Source: Polyangiaceae bacterium
GTDB taxonomy: Bacteria; Myxococcota_A; Polyangia; Polyangiales; Polyangiaceae
Length of the DNA: 64,000 nt
Assembly (NCBI GenBank): GCA_013214025.1
Contig: JABSRN010000013.1
Coordinates: 22,530 to 86,529, forward strand
Direction of reading: 5' to 3'
In this document: one piece after another, positions 25,170 through 35,061 of the stretch
Layout of the letters: the number at the start of each line of letters is the position of its first letter
Position numbering within the stretch: the stretch's first letter is position 1
Notes under the pieces: model-generated
The model's input: only the letters and a program-made list of their open reading frames with translations
The model's database searches: none
What the model was told of the DNA's origin: nothing
Program-made: the position numbers and the translations under genes

Positions 25170-27832
25170 GCGCTGGCGGGCGCGGGGCCAGGTTCGGGTC
25201 GCTGGGCGGAACTGGGAGGAGGCTCGCTCTTAGGAGATCGGTCTTTAGGAAAGGCATCGAGCCCGTGGGCAGTCGTTCCCGAGTTGGGTCCGTCGGGTTG
25301 AACTCGCCTCGACGTTAGCGTGCGGTCTGCTCGGAAGAAGGAGCGCAGCACGGCAGGCGTATAGATGAGATCCACTAATAGGGCGAAGATGACGGTCACA
25401 GCCACTAGAGCGCCGAAGGCGGAAACGTTTTGCATCTCAGCCGTTAGAAACACGCCGAAGCCACAGACCAGAACCACGCTGGTGCTGATCATGGCACGGC
25501 CACTGTGCTGGAAGGCGAGACGGATTGCCTCGTCGATGTTCTTTGTGGCGATCAGATGGGAGCGAAACTGATGCAGAAAGTGAATCGTGTCGTCGACCGC
25601 GATGCCCAGGGCGATGCTAGCGACCAGCAGCGTACCCATGTCGAGGGGGATGCCGGTGAGGCCCATCATGCCGAGGGTCATGAGCACGGGCAGCAGATTC
25701 GGAATCATCGCTAGCAATCCGAGGCGGAGCTCACCCAACAGCAGCACCATCAGGACGGTGATGAAACCGAAGGCGATACCGAAGCTGCGTACCAAGTCCC
25801 AGAGTAGTGCTTTCATGATGACGGCGCCGGTGTAGAGGCCGCCCCCGGGCTTGATGGTGGCCAGCGTTATCGTATGTGCTTGGATTCCGTCTTCGACGTG
25901 TTTGAGAATGTGGACATAATCTGTAGTGCCGCGCCACTTCACTCGAAAATTCATGATGGCGGCGCTGGCATCGACTGTCATCAATCGCTTCAGCTGGCTG
26001 GGGGAGGAACTCTCGAACATGGTGAACATATCGTTCACGCCCTCTTGAGTGTCCGGCAGCCGGTAAGACGATGAATCGGTGGAGTGAAGCGCACGGTGGC
26101 TCTCCCGAATCGGATCCAGAATGCTCGTGGCATTTGTCACGAAGGCTTCGGATTCGCCAGGTTGTTTGAAGGCGAGAATATGCTTCTCTAGCTTTTGGAG
26201 GCCCACCAGGATGCCCCGGTCTTTGAGTGTTTTCCCGGGGGGCGCTTCCACGAGCAGGACGAGGTTTCGTGACCCGCCCATATTTTCGTCCTGATTGGTA
26301 ATCGCTTGGATGATCGGGTCGTCGTCGGGGAAGGCATTGAGATCGTTGTGGCTCGGCCGAATGGTCCAGGAGCTGGCGATCGCAGAGATTCCGATGAGAC
26401 CGCCTACCGCTAGGGTAACGCGCCGCCGTGTCGGCGTGGACGAGAAGCGGTCGCACAGCGCCAGTCCTCGGTCGATGAGATCGGGCCCCAGTCGTTCGGG
26501 CTTGGCGCCGAGTAGGCTCTTCGTGTTGAAGCTCAACACGATAGGCAGAAATACAACAGAGTGGATGAGAGTGGCGAACACCCCGAAGGCACCCGCCAGG
26601 CCAAAGTCCGTGATCGCTCGGAGATACGCGAAGTAGAACGAGAGCAGACCCAGACAGGTAGTCAGGGTCGTGTACATCACCGGTTTGCCCGTGCTGGCGA
26701 TGGAATGCACGATGGCGTCATGATTGCTCATGCCGTCCCGCCGGGCGTCTCGGTAGGCAGATTGCACGTGAACCGAGTCCCCGAGTCCAACGCAGAACAA
26801 GAACGCCGGCAGAATATTGCTGATGAGCGTTACCTGGGAGCCAACGACGGCGATAAACCCAAAGGTCCAAATCGTTCCCTGCCCGACTACCAACAGCGGG
26901 CCGATCACCCCTAGCGGGTGTCGAAACAGGATGAACAACAGAATAATCATGACGACGGCGGAAGTGCCGCCGAGCACGCCCAGATCTCGCATCGTGGCGC
27001 GGATGGTCGCAGCGCCCAGGGCGGAGTGCCCGCCCACGGTGATCCGAAAGTCGTCCGACCGGTGTTTTTCTGCGATTCGAACCACTTCGTCGTAGACCAC
27101 TCCGAGATCTTTTTCGTCGACGTAGTCGAGATTCACCAATAGGGCCGAGTACGTTCCCTCGGGATTCACTACCTGCCCGAGAACGGTGTCGTCGGTACCC
27201 ACTCGCTTGCGGATGGCGGGAAGCTCGGCCGCTGAGGGCCACTCATCGAATAACCCCTCCACAACCAAGCCGTCATTTTTCCAAAGCGTCTGACGAACGT
27301 TGAGAATAGACGTGATGCGCTGGACGATGCTGCCGCCGGCCTCTTCGCCCCAGCCCTCGTCATCCAGATCGGCGAAATCGTCGTCGCCCATCTCGTCGCC
27401 AGCGGCATCGCTGCTCTCGCCGAAATTTCGGTACCGGGGAATGATTTTAGACTTACCGACGGCCCTTCGCAGCCCAAGGCTCTCGAGTTCGAGATCGACA
27501 GCTGCGAGCTCAGTCTGGAGTTTTTTCAATTGTTCCAGATAGGGCAGGGAATAGACGTCGCCCTCAACCAGCACGATGAACAGCGAGTCGTCACCGAAAC
27601 GGTCACGAATGTCTTCCAGCGTGGCGACCGCGTCGGATCTATCCGAAATGGTGGCGGCCGCGGTCGTATCGACTCGCAACCGCGTGGCGGCCGCGTGGGC
27701 GAAAAATGCGGTTAGCCCCAGAGTGAGCAGCAGGAGCGGAATGCGAAATCGCAAAACGAAACGCGCCCAGGCTGCGAACCAGGGGCTCTTGGGGTCGATC
27801 GGATTCTTGGTATTCGCGCTGGTCATCGGCAC
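25166..27832 (-). CDS. MMPL/RND-superfamily exporter
   Basis: 888 residues. One N-terminal helix (FRIPLLLLTLGLTAFFAHAA), a large periplasmic loop, then five helices (LGVLGGTSAVVMIILLFILF, GLGDSVHVQSAYRDARRDGM), repeated in the second half (GIAFGFITVLMVLLLGELRL, VASIALGIAVDDTIHFLHQF, MISTSVVLVCGFGVFLTAEM). This is the 12-helix plan of RND proteins. GDSVH and VDDTIHF in the central helices are the proton-relay positions typical of MMPL and HpnN-like transporters, which export lipids or hopanoids. The first periplasmic loop has an acidic stretch (DAAGDEMGDDDFADLDDEGW). The Pro/Ser-rich C-terminal tail is probably cytoplasmic. Lipid transport fits the lipid-enzyme neighbourhood but is not proven. 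Confidence 0.87.
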   Translation of the reverse strand: MPMTSANTKNPIDPKSPWFAAWARFVLRFRIPLLLLTLGLTAFFAHAAATRLRVDTTAAATISDRSDAVATLEDIRDRFGDDSLFIVLVEGDVYSLPYLEQLKKLQTELAAVDLELESLGLRRAVGKSKIIPRYRNFGESSDAAGDEMGDDDFADLDDEGWGEEAGGSIVQRITSILNVRQTLWKNDGLVVEGLFDEWPSAAELPAIRKRVGTDDTVLGQVVNPEGTYSALLVNLDYVDEKDLGVVYDEVVRIAEKHRSDDFRITVGGHSALGAATIRATMRDLGVLGGTSAVVMIILLFILFRHPLGVIGPLLVVGQGTIWTFGFIAVVGSQVTLISNILPAFLFCVGLGDSVHVQSAYRDARRDGMSNHDAIVHSIASTGKPVMYTTLTTCLGLLSFYFAYLRAITDFGLAGAFGVFATLIHSVVFLPIVLSFNTKSLLGAKPERLGPDLIDRGLALCDRFSSTPTRRRVTLAVGGLIGISAIASSWTIRPSHNDLNAFPDDDPIIQAITNQDENMGGSRNLVLLVEAPPGKTLKDRGILVGLQKLEKHILAFKQPGESEAFVTNATSILDPIRESHRALHSTDSSSYRLPDTQEGVNDMFTMFESSSPSQLKRLMTVDASAAIMNFRVKWRGTTDYVHILKHVEDGIQAHTITLATIKPGGGLYTGAVIMKALLWDLVRSFGIAFGFITVLMVLLLGELRLGLLAMIPNLLPVLMTLGMMGLTGIPLDMGTLLVASIALGIAVDDTIHFLHQFRSHLIATKNIDEAIRLAFQHSGRAMISTSVVLVCGFGVFLTAEMQNVSAFGALVAVTVIFALLVDLIYTPAVLRSFFRADRTLTSRRVQPDGPNSGTTAHGLDAFPKDRSPKSEPPPSSAQRPEPGPAPASA

Positions 27833-27925
27833 TTTTCCACTGGGCCCCCCTCAGCCTTCTATTTGTGGCTCCTCTATAGCAGAGACAGGGGGCCTATTGC
27901 TGCCGCGAAATGCTAGAAGCTCGCG

Positions 27926-29842
27926 ATGCCCGTCCTTGACGCAACACAGCTGAGTAAAGCATTTGGTGGGGAACCCATTCTGACGGACGCTACCCTGACG
28001 ATTCGGCGCGGAGAACGCGTCGGTTTGGTCGGAAACAACGGCACGGGAAAAAGTACACTCGGTAAGATCCTGGCCGGCGTTTCCGAAGCAGACGGCGGCG
28101 AAATTCGGCGCAGGAGGGGTTCGACGGTCGCCTATTTGAGTCAGGTTCCCGATCTGCCGGAGGACTTGAGTGCAAAAGACGCTGTCTTGCACGCCCTCGT
28201 GGATTGGCGCGCTGCGCTAGAGCGGCACGAGTCGCTCAGTGCCAAGCTGGCGGAGACCAGCACGGACGCTCTGCTCGATCAGCTGCAAGAGGCATCGGAG
28301 GATGTGGAGAAGCTGGGCGGTTGGGATCTTGCCCATTCCGCTGAGGCCATCATGCATAAGCTGGGGATCTCAGACACTGAGCAGATGATCGGAAGTATGA
28401 GCGGCGGGGAACAACGTCGCGTTGCTCTCGCTCAGATCCTCGTGTCTCCGCCTGATCTGGCGATCCTCGACGAGCCGACCAACCACCTGGATCTGGACGC
28501 TATCGAGTGGCTCGAAAACCATATGGTGACGGCCTACCCGGGTGCGCTGCTACTCATCACCCATGACCGAACTGTGCTCAATCGCGTCGTGACGCGGACT
28601 CTGGAGCTGGAGAGCGGCCGACTGCATTCCTACGAGGGAGGGTGGGAAGCCTATCTCTTCGCCAAAGCGGAGCGGGAATCCATCGCTGCACGGACAGAGT
28701 CGAACCGTCAGAACTTCCTGCGCACGGAACTAGAATGGTTGCGTCGTCAGCCCAAGGCGCGCACCGGCAAACAAAAAGCGCGCATCGGTCGGGCGGAAGC
28801 CGCTATTGACGCCAAACCAATGGCAGCTACCGGCGAGGTCAAACTCGGAGCAGCCGGGGAGCGTCTAGGCTCGACCATTGTGGAGCTGCGGAACGCGACG
28901 GTCAGCATTGGCGATCGCGTGCTCATTCGAAACTTCACCATGGGTTTGATGGCTGGCGAGCGCATCGGTATCGTGGGGCCAAATGGTGTGGGCAAGACGT
29001 CGCTGCTGCGCGCGCTGATGGGCGAGCTAGAGCTCAGCGGTGGCGAGCTCACAGTCGGCAAGAACACGCGCTTTGGCTACTTCGATCAGACCCGTTCGGG
29101 ACTGGACGACAACAAGACTATTCGTGAAAATGTCGCTGACGACAGTCAGTACGTGACGTGGAATGAACAGCAGCTGACGGTGTTCAACTACCTGGAGCGC
29201 TTCCTGTTCACCGGTGAACGAATTCGCCAGCCTGTGGGTTCGCTTTCGGGTGGGGAGCGGGCGCGGGTGGCCCTGGCCAAGATGTTACTCGGAAAAATGA
29301 ACGTGCTGCTCCTCGACGAACCAACGAACGATCTCGATGTGGCGACCCTGGGGGCGCTGGAACAGCTGTTGCTGGGCTTCAAGGGAACCGCCTTGGTGGT
29401 GACTCATGACCGCTACTTCTTAAACCGGATCGCCACCAGTGTGCTCGCCTTCGAACCCGGCGGAAGAGTTAGCCTGTACCGAGGCAACTACGATGCCTAT
29501 CTTGCGAACCGCCCGGCGCGAGCGGCACTGGAAGCGGCGGCAAAAAAAGCGTTGTCCGAGGTCCAACAGCCGTCACCGTCAGCGAGTGCCGATCCGGTAG
29601 CGAAATCAACGGTGAAGCTCGGCTACAAAGACAAGCGGGAGTTGGATGGCCTGCCCGCACAAATCGAGGGTTGGGAAGCCAAAATTTCTGCGGTGGAGGC
29701 GAAACTAGCCGATCCCGATCTGTACACAAAAGACACAGCGCTGGCAGCCGAGCTAAACACCGAATTGGCACAGCTCACGACAGAGTTAGATTCCAAAATG
29801 GAGCGCTGGGAATTTCTAGAAACCAAGCGCGAAGGCGGTTGA
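27926..29842 (+). CDS. uup: ABC-F ATPase of the Uup type
   Basis: 638 residues with two ABC domains and no membrane segment. Walker A motifs are GNNGTGKS (about residue 37) and GPNGVGKT (about 352), signatures are MSGGEQRRVALAQ and LSGGERARVALAK, and Walker B segments are LAILDEPTNHLDL and VLLLDEPTNDLDV. Between the domains is the ABC-F interdomain linker (RTELEWLRRQPKARTGKQKA). The C-terminal 90 residues form the Uup-specific coiled coil (KLGYKDKRELDGLPAQIEGW and on to KMERWEFLE), which in Escherichia coli binds branched DNA. ABC-F proteins act on ribosomes; Uup also affects precise excision and replication-linked repair. It is divergent from the MMPL gene with 93 bases between starts. Confidence 0.92.
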   Translation: MPVLDATQLSKAFGGEPILTDATLTIRRGERVGLVGNNGTGKSTLGKILAGVSEADGGEIRRRRGSTVAYLSQVPDLPEDLSAKDAVLHALVDWRAALERHESLSAKLAETSTDALLDQLQEASEDVEKLGGWDLAHSAEAIMHKLGISDTEQMIGSMSGGEQRRVALAQILVSPPDLAILDEPTNHLDLDAIEWLENHMVTAYPGALLLITHDRTVLNRVVTRTLELESGRLHSYEGGWEAYLFAKAERESIAARTESNRQNFLRTELEWLRRQPKARTGKQKARIGRAEAAIDAKPMAATGEVKLGAAGERLGSTIVELRNATVSIGDRVLIRNFTMGLMAGERIGIVGPNGVGKTSLLRALMGELELSGGELTVGKNTRFGYFDQTRSGLDDNKTIRENVADDSQYVTWNEQQLTVFNYLERFLFTGERIRQPVGSLSGGERARVALAKMLLGKMNVLLLDEPTNDLDVATLGALEQLLLGFKGTALVVTHDRYFLNRIATSVLAFEPGGRVSLYRGNYDAYLANRPARAALEAAAKKALSEVQQPSPSASADPVAKSTVKLGYKDKRELDGLPAQIEGWEAKISAVEAKLADPDLYTKDTALAAELNTELAQLTTELDSKMERWEFLETKREGG

Positions 29843-29890
29843 GCCCAATACGGCGGCACCGACAAGCGGCCGACTGACGACCGCACACTA

Positions 29891-31370
29891 GTGGGCGTGC
29901 TGGGCCGGCGTACGGAGTCGGCGCCCCGGCCCGATGGCCTCGCCGATCGGGTGCTCTGGATGCTGGGGCTCACTGCGCTGCTCGGGGTCGGGCTTGTGTT
30001 CTGGCTGCATCGCGAGCGAGAGCGCAAGATCGTGGAGACCAACGCCGTTCTGACTACGACGGTGGCTGAGTCTCTCTTACTGGGCGAAGAAGCCACAAGC
30101 GCGAGAATTGAGAAGGAGAAGGCAAAGGCCGAGTAGATATCAGAATTAGCGGAGGCGGCTAGCGTGCTTGCCCAGGCAGCAACCTCCGACGCTGAGAATG
30201 CGAGCCGTGCGCGGGGCGATTTCTTGGCGAAGATGAGCCACGAAATTCGTACGCCGATGAACGGAGCCATCGGCATGATGGCTTCCCTTCAGGACACCCA
30301 GCTGACCGCCGAACAGCAAGACTACGTCGACACGCTCAAATCGTCGGCGAACATACTGCTAGCGATCATCAACGATATCTTGGATGCCCGCAAGCTCGAC
30401 GCGGGTAACGTCGAGTTGGAGGTCCTACCCACGAATCTCACCGATGTATTGGATGGCGTTATCCGCTTGTACGCGGGGCAAGCTAAAGATGCGGGGCATC
30501 TCTTTGGGCATCTCGGTAGACGACTCGGTGCCGAACTACGTGGATGCCGATCCGACACGCCTTCGCCAAGTGCTCAACAATCTCGTGTCGAACGCGTTGA
30601 AATTCACGTCGAAGGGTTCCGGGAACATCCGCTGCGAAATGTTAGAGATGAAAGAAGACGCTGTTCGGTTACGACGGCTTGTCCTCGATACCAGAATCGG
30701 TATCCCGGAGGGCCGCCAAGCGACGATACTTGAAGCTTTTGGGCAGGCGGATGTGTCCACCACGCGGGAGTATGGGGGGACGGGCTTGGGTCTGAGCATT
30801 GTGACGCGCCTGGTATCCTTACTGGGGCCAGCGTGTACCTGGCGAGCACGGTGGGGGAAGGGAGCCGGTTCGGCTTTGCACTCAAGTTCCCGATCACTCA
30901 GCCATCCGCCGTCGTGAGGGTGCTCAGCGAAGCGCCCGTTCGTGAACGCTTTGAGGGCATGCGGGTGTTGTTGGTGGATGACAACACTGTCAACATCAAG
31001 GTGGGCAAGCGATTGCTGGAAAAAATGGACTGCGAAGTCACCTCGGCCGTCCACAGACAGCAAGCCGTTGATGCCTGGAAAGAAGGCAACTTCGATTTGA
31101 TACTCATGGATTGCCAGATGCCGATCATTGACGGTTTTCAGGCGACTCGGAGTATTCGTCGAGCTCGAGCTCGAGCTCGAGCTCGACGAAGAGCACGCGA
31201 CCATCATCGCATTGACGGCGAGCGCCTTGGTATCGGACCAGCAGCAGTGCACTGACGCGGCAATGGGCGGATTCCTATCGAAGCCCCTGCAAAAAACGCC
31301 TCTAGCGAAGCTGTTCACGCGGTGGGCGCGCGACAACGATCAGTTGTCGGCCTCGGCTGGCCAGGGCTTG
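29891..31370 (+). pseudogene. Decayed hybrid histidine kinase
   Basis: A membrane-anchored hybrid kinase is visible in pieces. From GTG 29891: one helix (VLWMLGLTALLGVGLVFWLH) and a coiled coil, then an in-frame TAG at 30134. The same frame resumes with the HisKA H-box (FLAKMSHEIRTPMNGAIGMM). A shift near 30485 (an extra G in GCGGGG) leads into the ATPase domain (DPTRLRQVLNNLVSNALKFT, FGQADVSTTREYGGTGLGLS). A shift near 30822 (one G too few) returns to the first frame for VYLASTVGEGSRFGFALKFP and a receiver (LLVDDNTVNIKVGKRLLEKM, LILMDCQMPIIDGFQATRSI). A further shift near 31158 leads to HATIIALTASALVSD. The G1 box reads DTRIGIP instead of DTGIGIP, a substitution that sequencing indels would not explain. 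The original C-terminus seems lost; the remaining frame runs into the convergent desaturase gene. Confidence 0.85.
31161..31184. repeat. (GAGCTC)4 hexanucleotide repeat in the receiver region of the kinase pseudogene
   Basis: Four perfect GAGCTC units, coding Glu-Leu repeats in the downstream frame (ELELELEL) between receiver helix 4 and strand 5. The adjacent reading-frame change lies just before the repeat. Confidence 0.9.
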
Positions 31371-31374
31371 CTGC

Positions 31375-32571
31375 TTACGCGGCGGGGGCGGACGCTAGAT
31401 CGGGCGCTGACGGCGGAACCGCAGTGGTTCGGGCGGTACGCAACATTTCGGTCTTGCCGGTCATGATATTGAGCGTCTTCCGCACGCGTTTCCACACGCC
31501 TTCTTGCACGTAGGGAATGCCGTATTTTTCGCAGGCTGCCTTCACCTTGGGTTGCAGCTTGCGGTACTCCAAGGGAGTCATGTCGGGCCACAAGTGGTGC
31601 TCGATTTGGTAGTTGAGCCAGCCGTGTAGCCAGTCGTTCAGATCGCCACCGGTGCGGTAGTTTGTGGAGCCCAAGATCTGGCGCAGATAGAACTCGGCGC
31701 GACCCTTGCTCTGGGTATCGAATCTGTAGAGGTCTTCGCCACAGTGGTTGGTGCCGATGATCGCGAAGGCATGCGCGTTGGCGAGGATCTCGCCCATCAT
31801 ACTATTGGCGGCGACGCTCGCAGTAGCCCAAGTTCCCAGCGGGCTGAACATGGCGGGAATGGCGACGAAGTGCCAGGCAGCGTAGGGGCCGAGGCAGGTC
31901 TTCCAAAGTTCGGCGCCGCGCTCTCCGCGAGGATCCCAAACGTCTTTTCGTAGGATGCTACGGGGGTCCGGCTCTTGACCGGCTTTTTTCGCCCGCACGG
32001 CCCGGGCTTCCATCAGAGTGGTTGGGGCATAGTAGCTCCATTTCCAAGTCGTAGCGATGATGAAGCTGGAGAGGTAACGCAAGGGCCGGGAGAGTTTCAT
32101 CTCTTCCAACCAATACATGTTTTCTTCGACCAGATCGGGGTCAGCGACTTCGCCTAATCGATAGTGATGAAGTTGATTGTGTTCGACATTCCAGCCTTCG
32201 GGGGAGATCCAGTCGAACCAGTCGATGTATCGTCGCCAACCCTGAGCGAATACCGCGCTGGTGTATCGATCGGGCACGTTCGATACTTTGTCGAAGCCAC
32301 CGTGATTGATGTGGTGAGCCACGATGGCCCATCGCGTGTTTTTGCCCAAAGCGATGAGGGCCGGAGAGATCGGATTGGGCGCGATCCAGGCAGTCCCGTA
32401 GCCGAGCGCCGAACAGGCGCGGCCCCAGCGCTCGATCTTCTTGAGATGCGTGAGCTCTTCGCCGGTACGCGCTGCCCGGGTTTCTTTTGCTATGGCCGAG
32501 AGGTCTTTGGCCAGGGCTTCTACGTTTTTTCGCGGAAACCCGCAGATCGTTTCAGATTTCGACTCGGCCAT
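31375..32571 (-). CDS. Membrane fatty acid desaturase
   Basis: 398 residues from the ATG at 32571. The three His boxes of di-iron membrane desaturases are present: AHHINHGG near residue 86, WNVEHNQLHHYRLG near 130 and YQIEHHLWPD near 325, where the Gln-x3-His-His form is typical of front-end or acyl-lipid desaturases. Hydrophobic helices lie between them (AWIAPNPISPALIALGKNTR, YAAWHFVAIPAMFSPLGTWA, ATASVAANSMMGEILANAHA). It probably introduces a double bond into a membrane acyl chain, using ferredoxin or cytochrome b5 type electron donors encoded elsewhere. No N-terminal cytochrome b5 domain is present. A TTG 13 codons upstream (32610) is a possible alternative start. Its 3' end abuts the kinase pseudogene. 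Confidence 0.9.
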   Translation of the reverse strand: MAESKSETICGFPRKNVEALAKDLSAIAKETRAARTGEELTHLKKIERWGRACSALGYGTAWIAPNPISPALIALGKNTRWAIVAHHINHGGFDKVSNVPDRYTSAVFAQGWRRYIDWFDWISPEGWNVEHNQLHHYRLGEVADPDLVEENMYWLEEMKLSRPLRYLSSFIIATTWKWSYYAPTTLMEARAVRAKKAGQEPDPRSILRKDVWDPRGERGAELWKTCLGPYAAWHFVAIPAMFSPLGTWATASVAANSMMGEILANAHAFAIIGTNHCGEDLYRFDTQSKGRAEFYLRQILGSTNYRTGGDLNDWLHGWLNYQIEHHLWPDMTPLEYRKLQPKVKAACEKYGIPYVQEGVWKRVRKTLNIMTGKTEMLRTARTTAVPPSAPDLASAPAA

Positions 32572-32691
32572 CAGGGCAGGGGTGATGGCACACAGCGCGC
32601 GCTGATTCAAGAACCCGGCTGATTACTTGGCAGTTTGTGCCAATTGCGGATGTGCCCGGCGGCCATTGAGCCGCCCGCAGGCGGGCAAGCT

Positions 32692-32898
32692 TCAATAGTG
32701 AGGCGGCTTTTCGTGGGGCATATCCCCCCGTTCTGCGCCAGCGCGCATGTAAGTATCCAGCTTTTGTAGCTCTGCCTTGAGGGCGTCGATGGCACGTGCC
32801 TGGTCGACGATCACGTCACTCAGTTCAGAGATCGTCTTGTCTTGATAGGCGAGTTTGGTTTCGATGATGATCAGTCGCTCGTCCTCGTGTTCACTCAT
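32692..32898 (-). CDS. slyX: SlyX-family small coiled-coil protein
   Basis: 68 residues starting MSEHEDERLIIIETKLAYQD, with heptad-like KTISELSDVIVDQARAIDAL and the conserved C-terminal PPHY. This is the classical SlyX pattern (a short coiled coil ending in PPHY). The role is unknown; in Escherichia coli slyX lies opposite slyD and was linked to lysis by phage phiX174 protein E. The ATG at 32898 has GAGGA five bases upstream; an ATG four codons earlier lacks it. The gene is 49 bases downstream of the ABC-F gene on the same strand and is probably cotranscribed with it. Confidence 0.9.
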   Translation of the reverse strand: MSEHEDERLIIIETKLAYQDKTISELSDVIVDQARAIDALKAELQKLDTYMRAGAERGDMPHEKPPHY

Positions 32899-32947
32899 GG
32901 CGTTCCTCAATCGGCGTTGGTCGGTCGGCGTTGGGCACCGGTTGAGC

Positions 32948-35017
32948 TCAGCGTTTTCCGCGCTCTAGATCTTCTTGCAAACGGGTCCACTTGGCGGTCT
33001 TCTTTTCCACTGTGGAGGCGTCTCGCTGGTAAGCTTCGAGCAGCTTGTTCCGCCGCACCGGATCATCATACAGCTTCGGATCACCGAGTTCACCATCGCG
33101 CTGGGACTGCAGCTTCTCCAAAGCGGCGATCTCGTCTTCTAGCGTCTCCACTTGCTTGCGAAGGGGAGCGCCTTGGCTCTTTTTTTGCCGCGCCTCGGCT
33201 TCGGCGCGCTTGCGTGCCTTTTCTTCTGCTCGACTTCGTTTTTTGGGAGGAACGGATTCATTGCCTTGCCTGCTAGCGGCGGTTTGGGAATTTCGTCCCG
33301 AGCCCCCCGAGGCCTGCCCCATAGCCGGCTTCCCTTTGCTGGTGGTGGGCTCGGCTGCGGCTTTGTGGACGACGACATCGCCGTTTTCGCGGGTGGCGCA
33401 GGTTTGCAGGTATTCGTCGAAGGTACCTGGATACACTTCGACCTTGCCGTCCTCGACAGACCATATTTGCGTGGCCAGGGCGCGAACGAATCCTCGGTTG
33501 TGGCTGACGAATAACAGGGTGCCGTCGAAGGTCTCCAACGCCTCTCCGAGTCGTTCGCTGGACACGAGATCCAAGTGATTCGTTGGCTCATCCATCAGCA
33601 AGACATTGCCGGGATTGATCAACAGCTGGGCCAGCGCTACCCGCGCTCTCTCTCCACCTGACAGCACGTCAATTTTCTTTTCGATCTCTTTGTCACCGAA
33701 CAACATGGCGCCCAGCACCGCGCGGGTGCGCTGCGGACTGCCGTCCTTCGCCCGGTGATGAACCTCGTCGTAGACGGTACTCTCGCCGTGCAGGGACTCG
33801 GCGTGATGCTGGGCGTAGTATCCGACCTTGGCATTGTGCCCAAAGGTGAATTCGCCGCTACTGGCTTCCAGTTCACTGGCAAGGATGCGTAGAAGCGTTG
33901 TCTTGCCAGCCCCGTTCTTGCCAATGATGCCGATACGATCCCCCCGGCGTATCAACAGCTCAACATTGTTGAGGACCTGGTTGTCGCCGAAGTTCTTGCA
34001 CAATTCTTCGGTTCGCAAGACATCTTGACCGGCACGCTCTGACGGCGGAAAACGGAAATTGATGGTCGCGTGCTCCTGGTAGAGTTCCACTTTCTCCATC
34101 TTTTCGAGGGCGCGCACGCGGCTTTGCACCTGGGCGGCCTTGGATGCTTTAGCGCGAAAGCGGGAGATGAAGCTCTCCAGGTGTTCACGTTCCTTCGCCA
34201 GATTCGCTGCGCGGTTCTGGAGCAGCACTCGCTCCTCTTCTCGTTGCTTGAGGTACTTGTCGTAGTCGCCCGGGTAACTTCGCATGCCTTCCGGTTCGAA
34301 GCTGAGGACCCGATTGATCTGCTCGTTGAGAAATTCCCGATCATGGCTGATCAAGATGAACGCGCGGTTGTAGCGTTTCAGAAAGCTGGAGAACCAAGCG
34401 ACTGATGGCATGTCCAAGTGGTTGGTCGGCTCGTCGAGCAGCAATAGATCGGGACGTTGAAAGAGCAAGGCGGCGAGTACCGCCCGCATCATCCAGCCAC
34501 CGCTGAACTCCCCCAGGTCGCGCGCGTGGTCGCTATCAACGAAACCAAGTCCGGAGAGAATGCGTTTGGCTTCGAATTCGGAGTAGTGGGTGTCGAAGTC
34601 CGAGACCTCTTCGTGCAGTTCGGCGACTCGACCGGCTAACTCCATGATGTGCTCCTCCTGGCAAGCAGCGCCGGGACCGGCGGAGAGCTCTTCGAGCTCG
34701 GCAGTCGAGGAACTCAGAGCTGCGTCCAGTTCCTTTCGCCCCGGTACGCTCGCGAGAACGAAATCGAGCAGCTCGTTGCCGCTCTCGAGCACGACGTCCT
34801 GTCGGAGGTAGCCGAGGCGCATCCCGCCTGTTCGCAAAATCTGCCCGCCGTCCGCAGTTTGTTCCCCTGCCATCAGCTTCAGCAAAGTGCTTTTACCGGA
34901 GCCATTGGGGCCGATCAGGCCGATCCGATCATTGTCGTCAATTCTGACGGACATGTCGTCGACGATGGATTTGCCCCCGAGCATGAGGGAAATGTTTTGG
35001 AAGTCGAGAAGGCTCAC
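32948..35017 (-). CDS. ABC-F ATPase (YdiF/YheS-like)
   Basis: 689 residues, two soluble ABC domains. Walker A motifs are GPNGSGKS and GKNGAGKT; signatures are EFSGGWMMRAVLAALL and LSGGERARVALAQLL; Walker B segments are LLLLDEPTNHLDM and VLLMDEPTNHLDL. Between them is the ABC-F linker with a basic coiled coil (HLESFISRFRAKASKAAQVQ). FSGGWMMR is typical of the YheS/YdiF branch. A C-terminal extension is Lys/Arg-rich (PPKKRSRAEEKARKRAEAEA) and ends in a coiled coil (TLEDEIAALEKLQSQRDGEL). It should bind the ribosomal E-site and influence translation or antibiotic protection. It is likely an operon with the SNF2 gene upstream (44 bases apart) and slyX downstream. It differs clearly from the Uup protein 5 kb away. 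Confidence 0.92.
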   Translation of the reverse strand: MSLLDFQNISLMLGGKSIVDDMSVRIDDNDRIGLIGPNGSGKSTLLKLMAGEQTADGGQILRTGGMRLGYLRQDVVLESGNELLDFVLASVPGRKELDAALSSSTAELEELSAGPGAACQEEHIMELAGRVAELHEEVSDFDTHYSEFEAKRILSGLGFVDSDHARDLGEFSGGWMMRAVLAALLFQRPDLLLLDEPTNHLDMPSVAWFSSFLKRYNRAFILISHDREFLNEQINRVLSFEPEGMRSYPGDYDKYLKQREEERVLLQNRAANLAKEREHLESFISRFRAKASKAAQVQSRVRALEKMEKVELYQEHATINFRFPPSERAGQDVLRTEELCKNFGDNQVLNNVELLIRRGDRIGIIGKNGAGKTTLLRILASELEASSGEFTFGHNAKVGYYAQHHAESLHGESTVYDEVHHRAKDGSPQRTRAVLGAMLFGDKEIEKKIDVLSGGERARVALAQLLINPGNVLLMDEPTNHLDLVSSERLGEALETFDGTLLFVSHNRGFVRALATQIWSVEDGKVEVYPGTFDEYLQTCATRENGDVVVHKAAAEPTTSKGKPAMGQASGGSGRNSQTAASRQGNESVPPKKRSRAEEKARKRAEAEARQKKSQGAPLRKQVETLEDEIAALEKLQSQRDGELGDPKLYDDPVRRNKLLEAYQRDASTVEKKTAKWTRLQEDLERGKR

Positions 35018-35061
35018 GCGGCGCTCATAGCACTGCTTGCCAGGAATTCACCCGGGATTCG

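Noticed and set aside
31161..31184. (GAGCTC)4 as a phase-variation switch of the hybrid kinase.
   Set aside because: The unit is six bases, so slippage keeps the frame, and the gene is broken at several other places.
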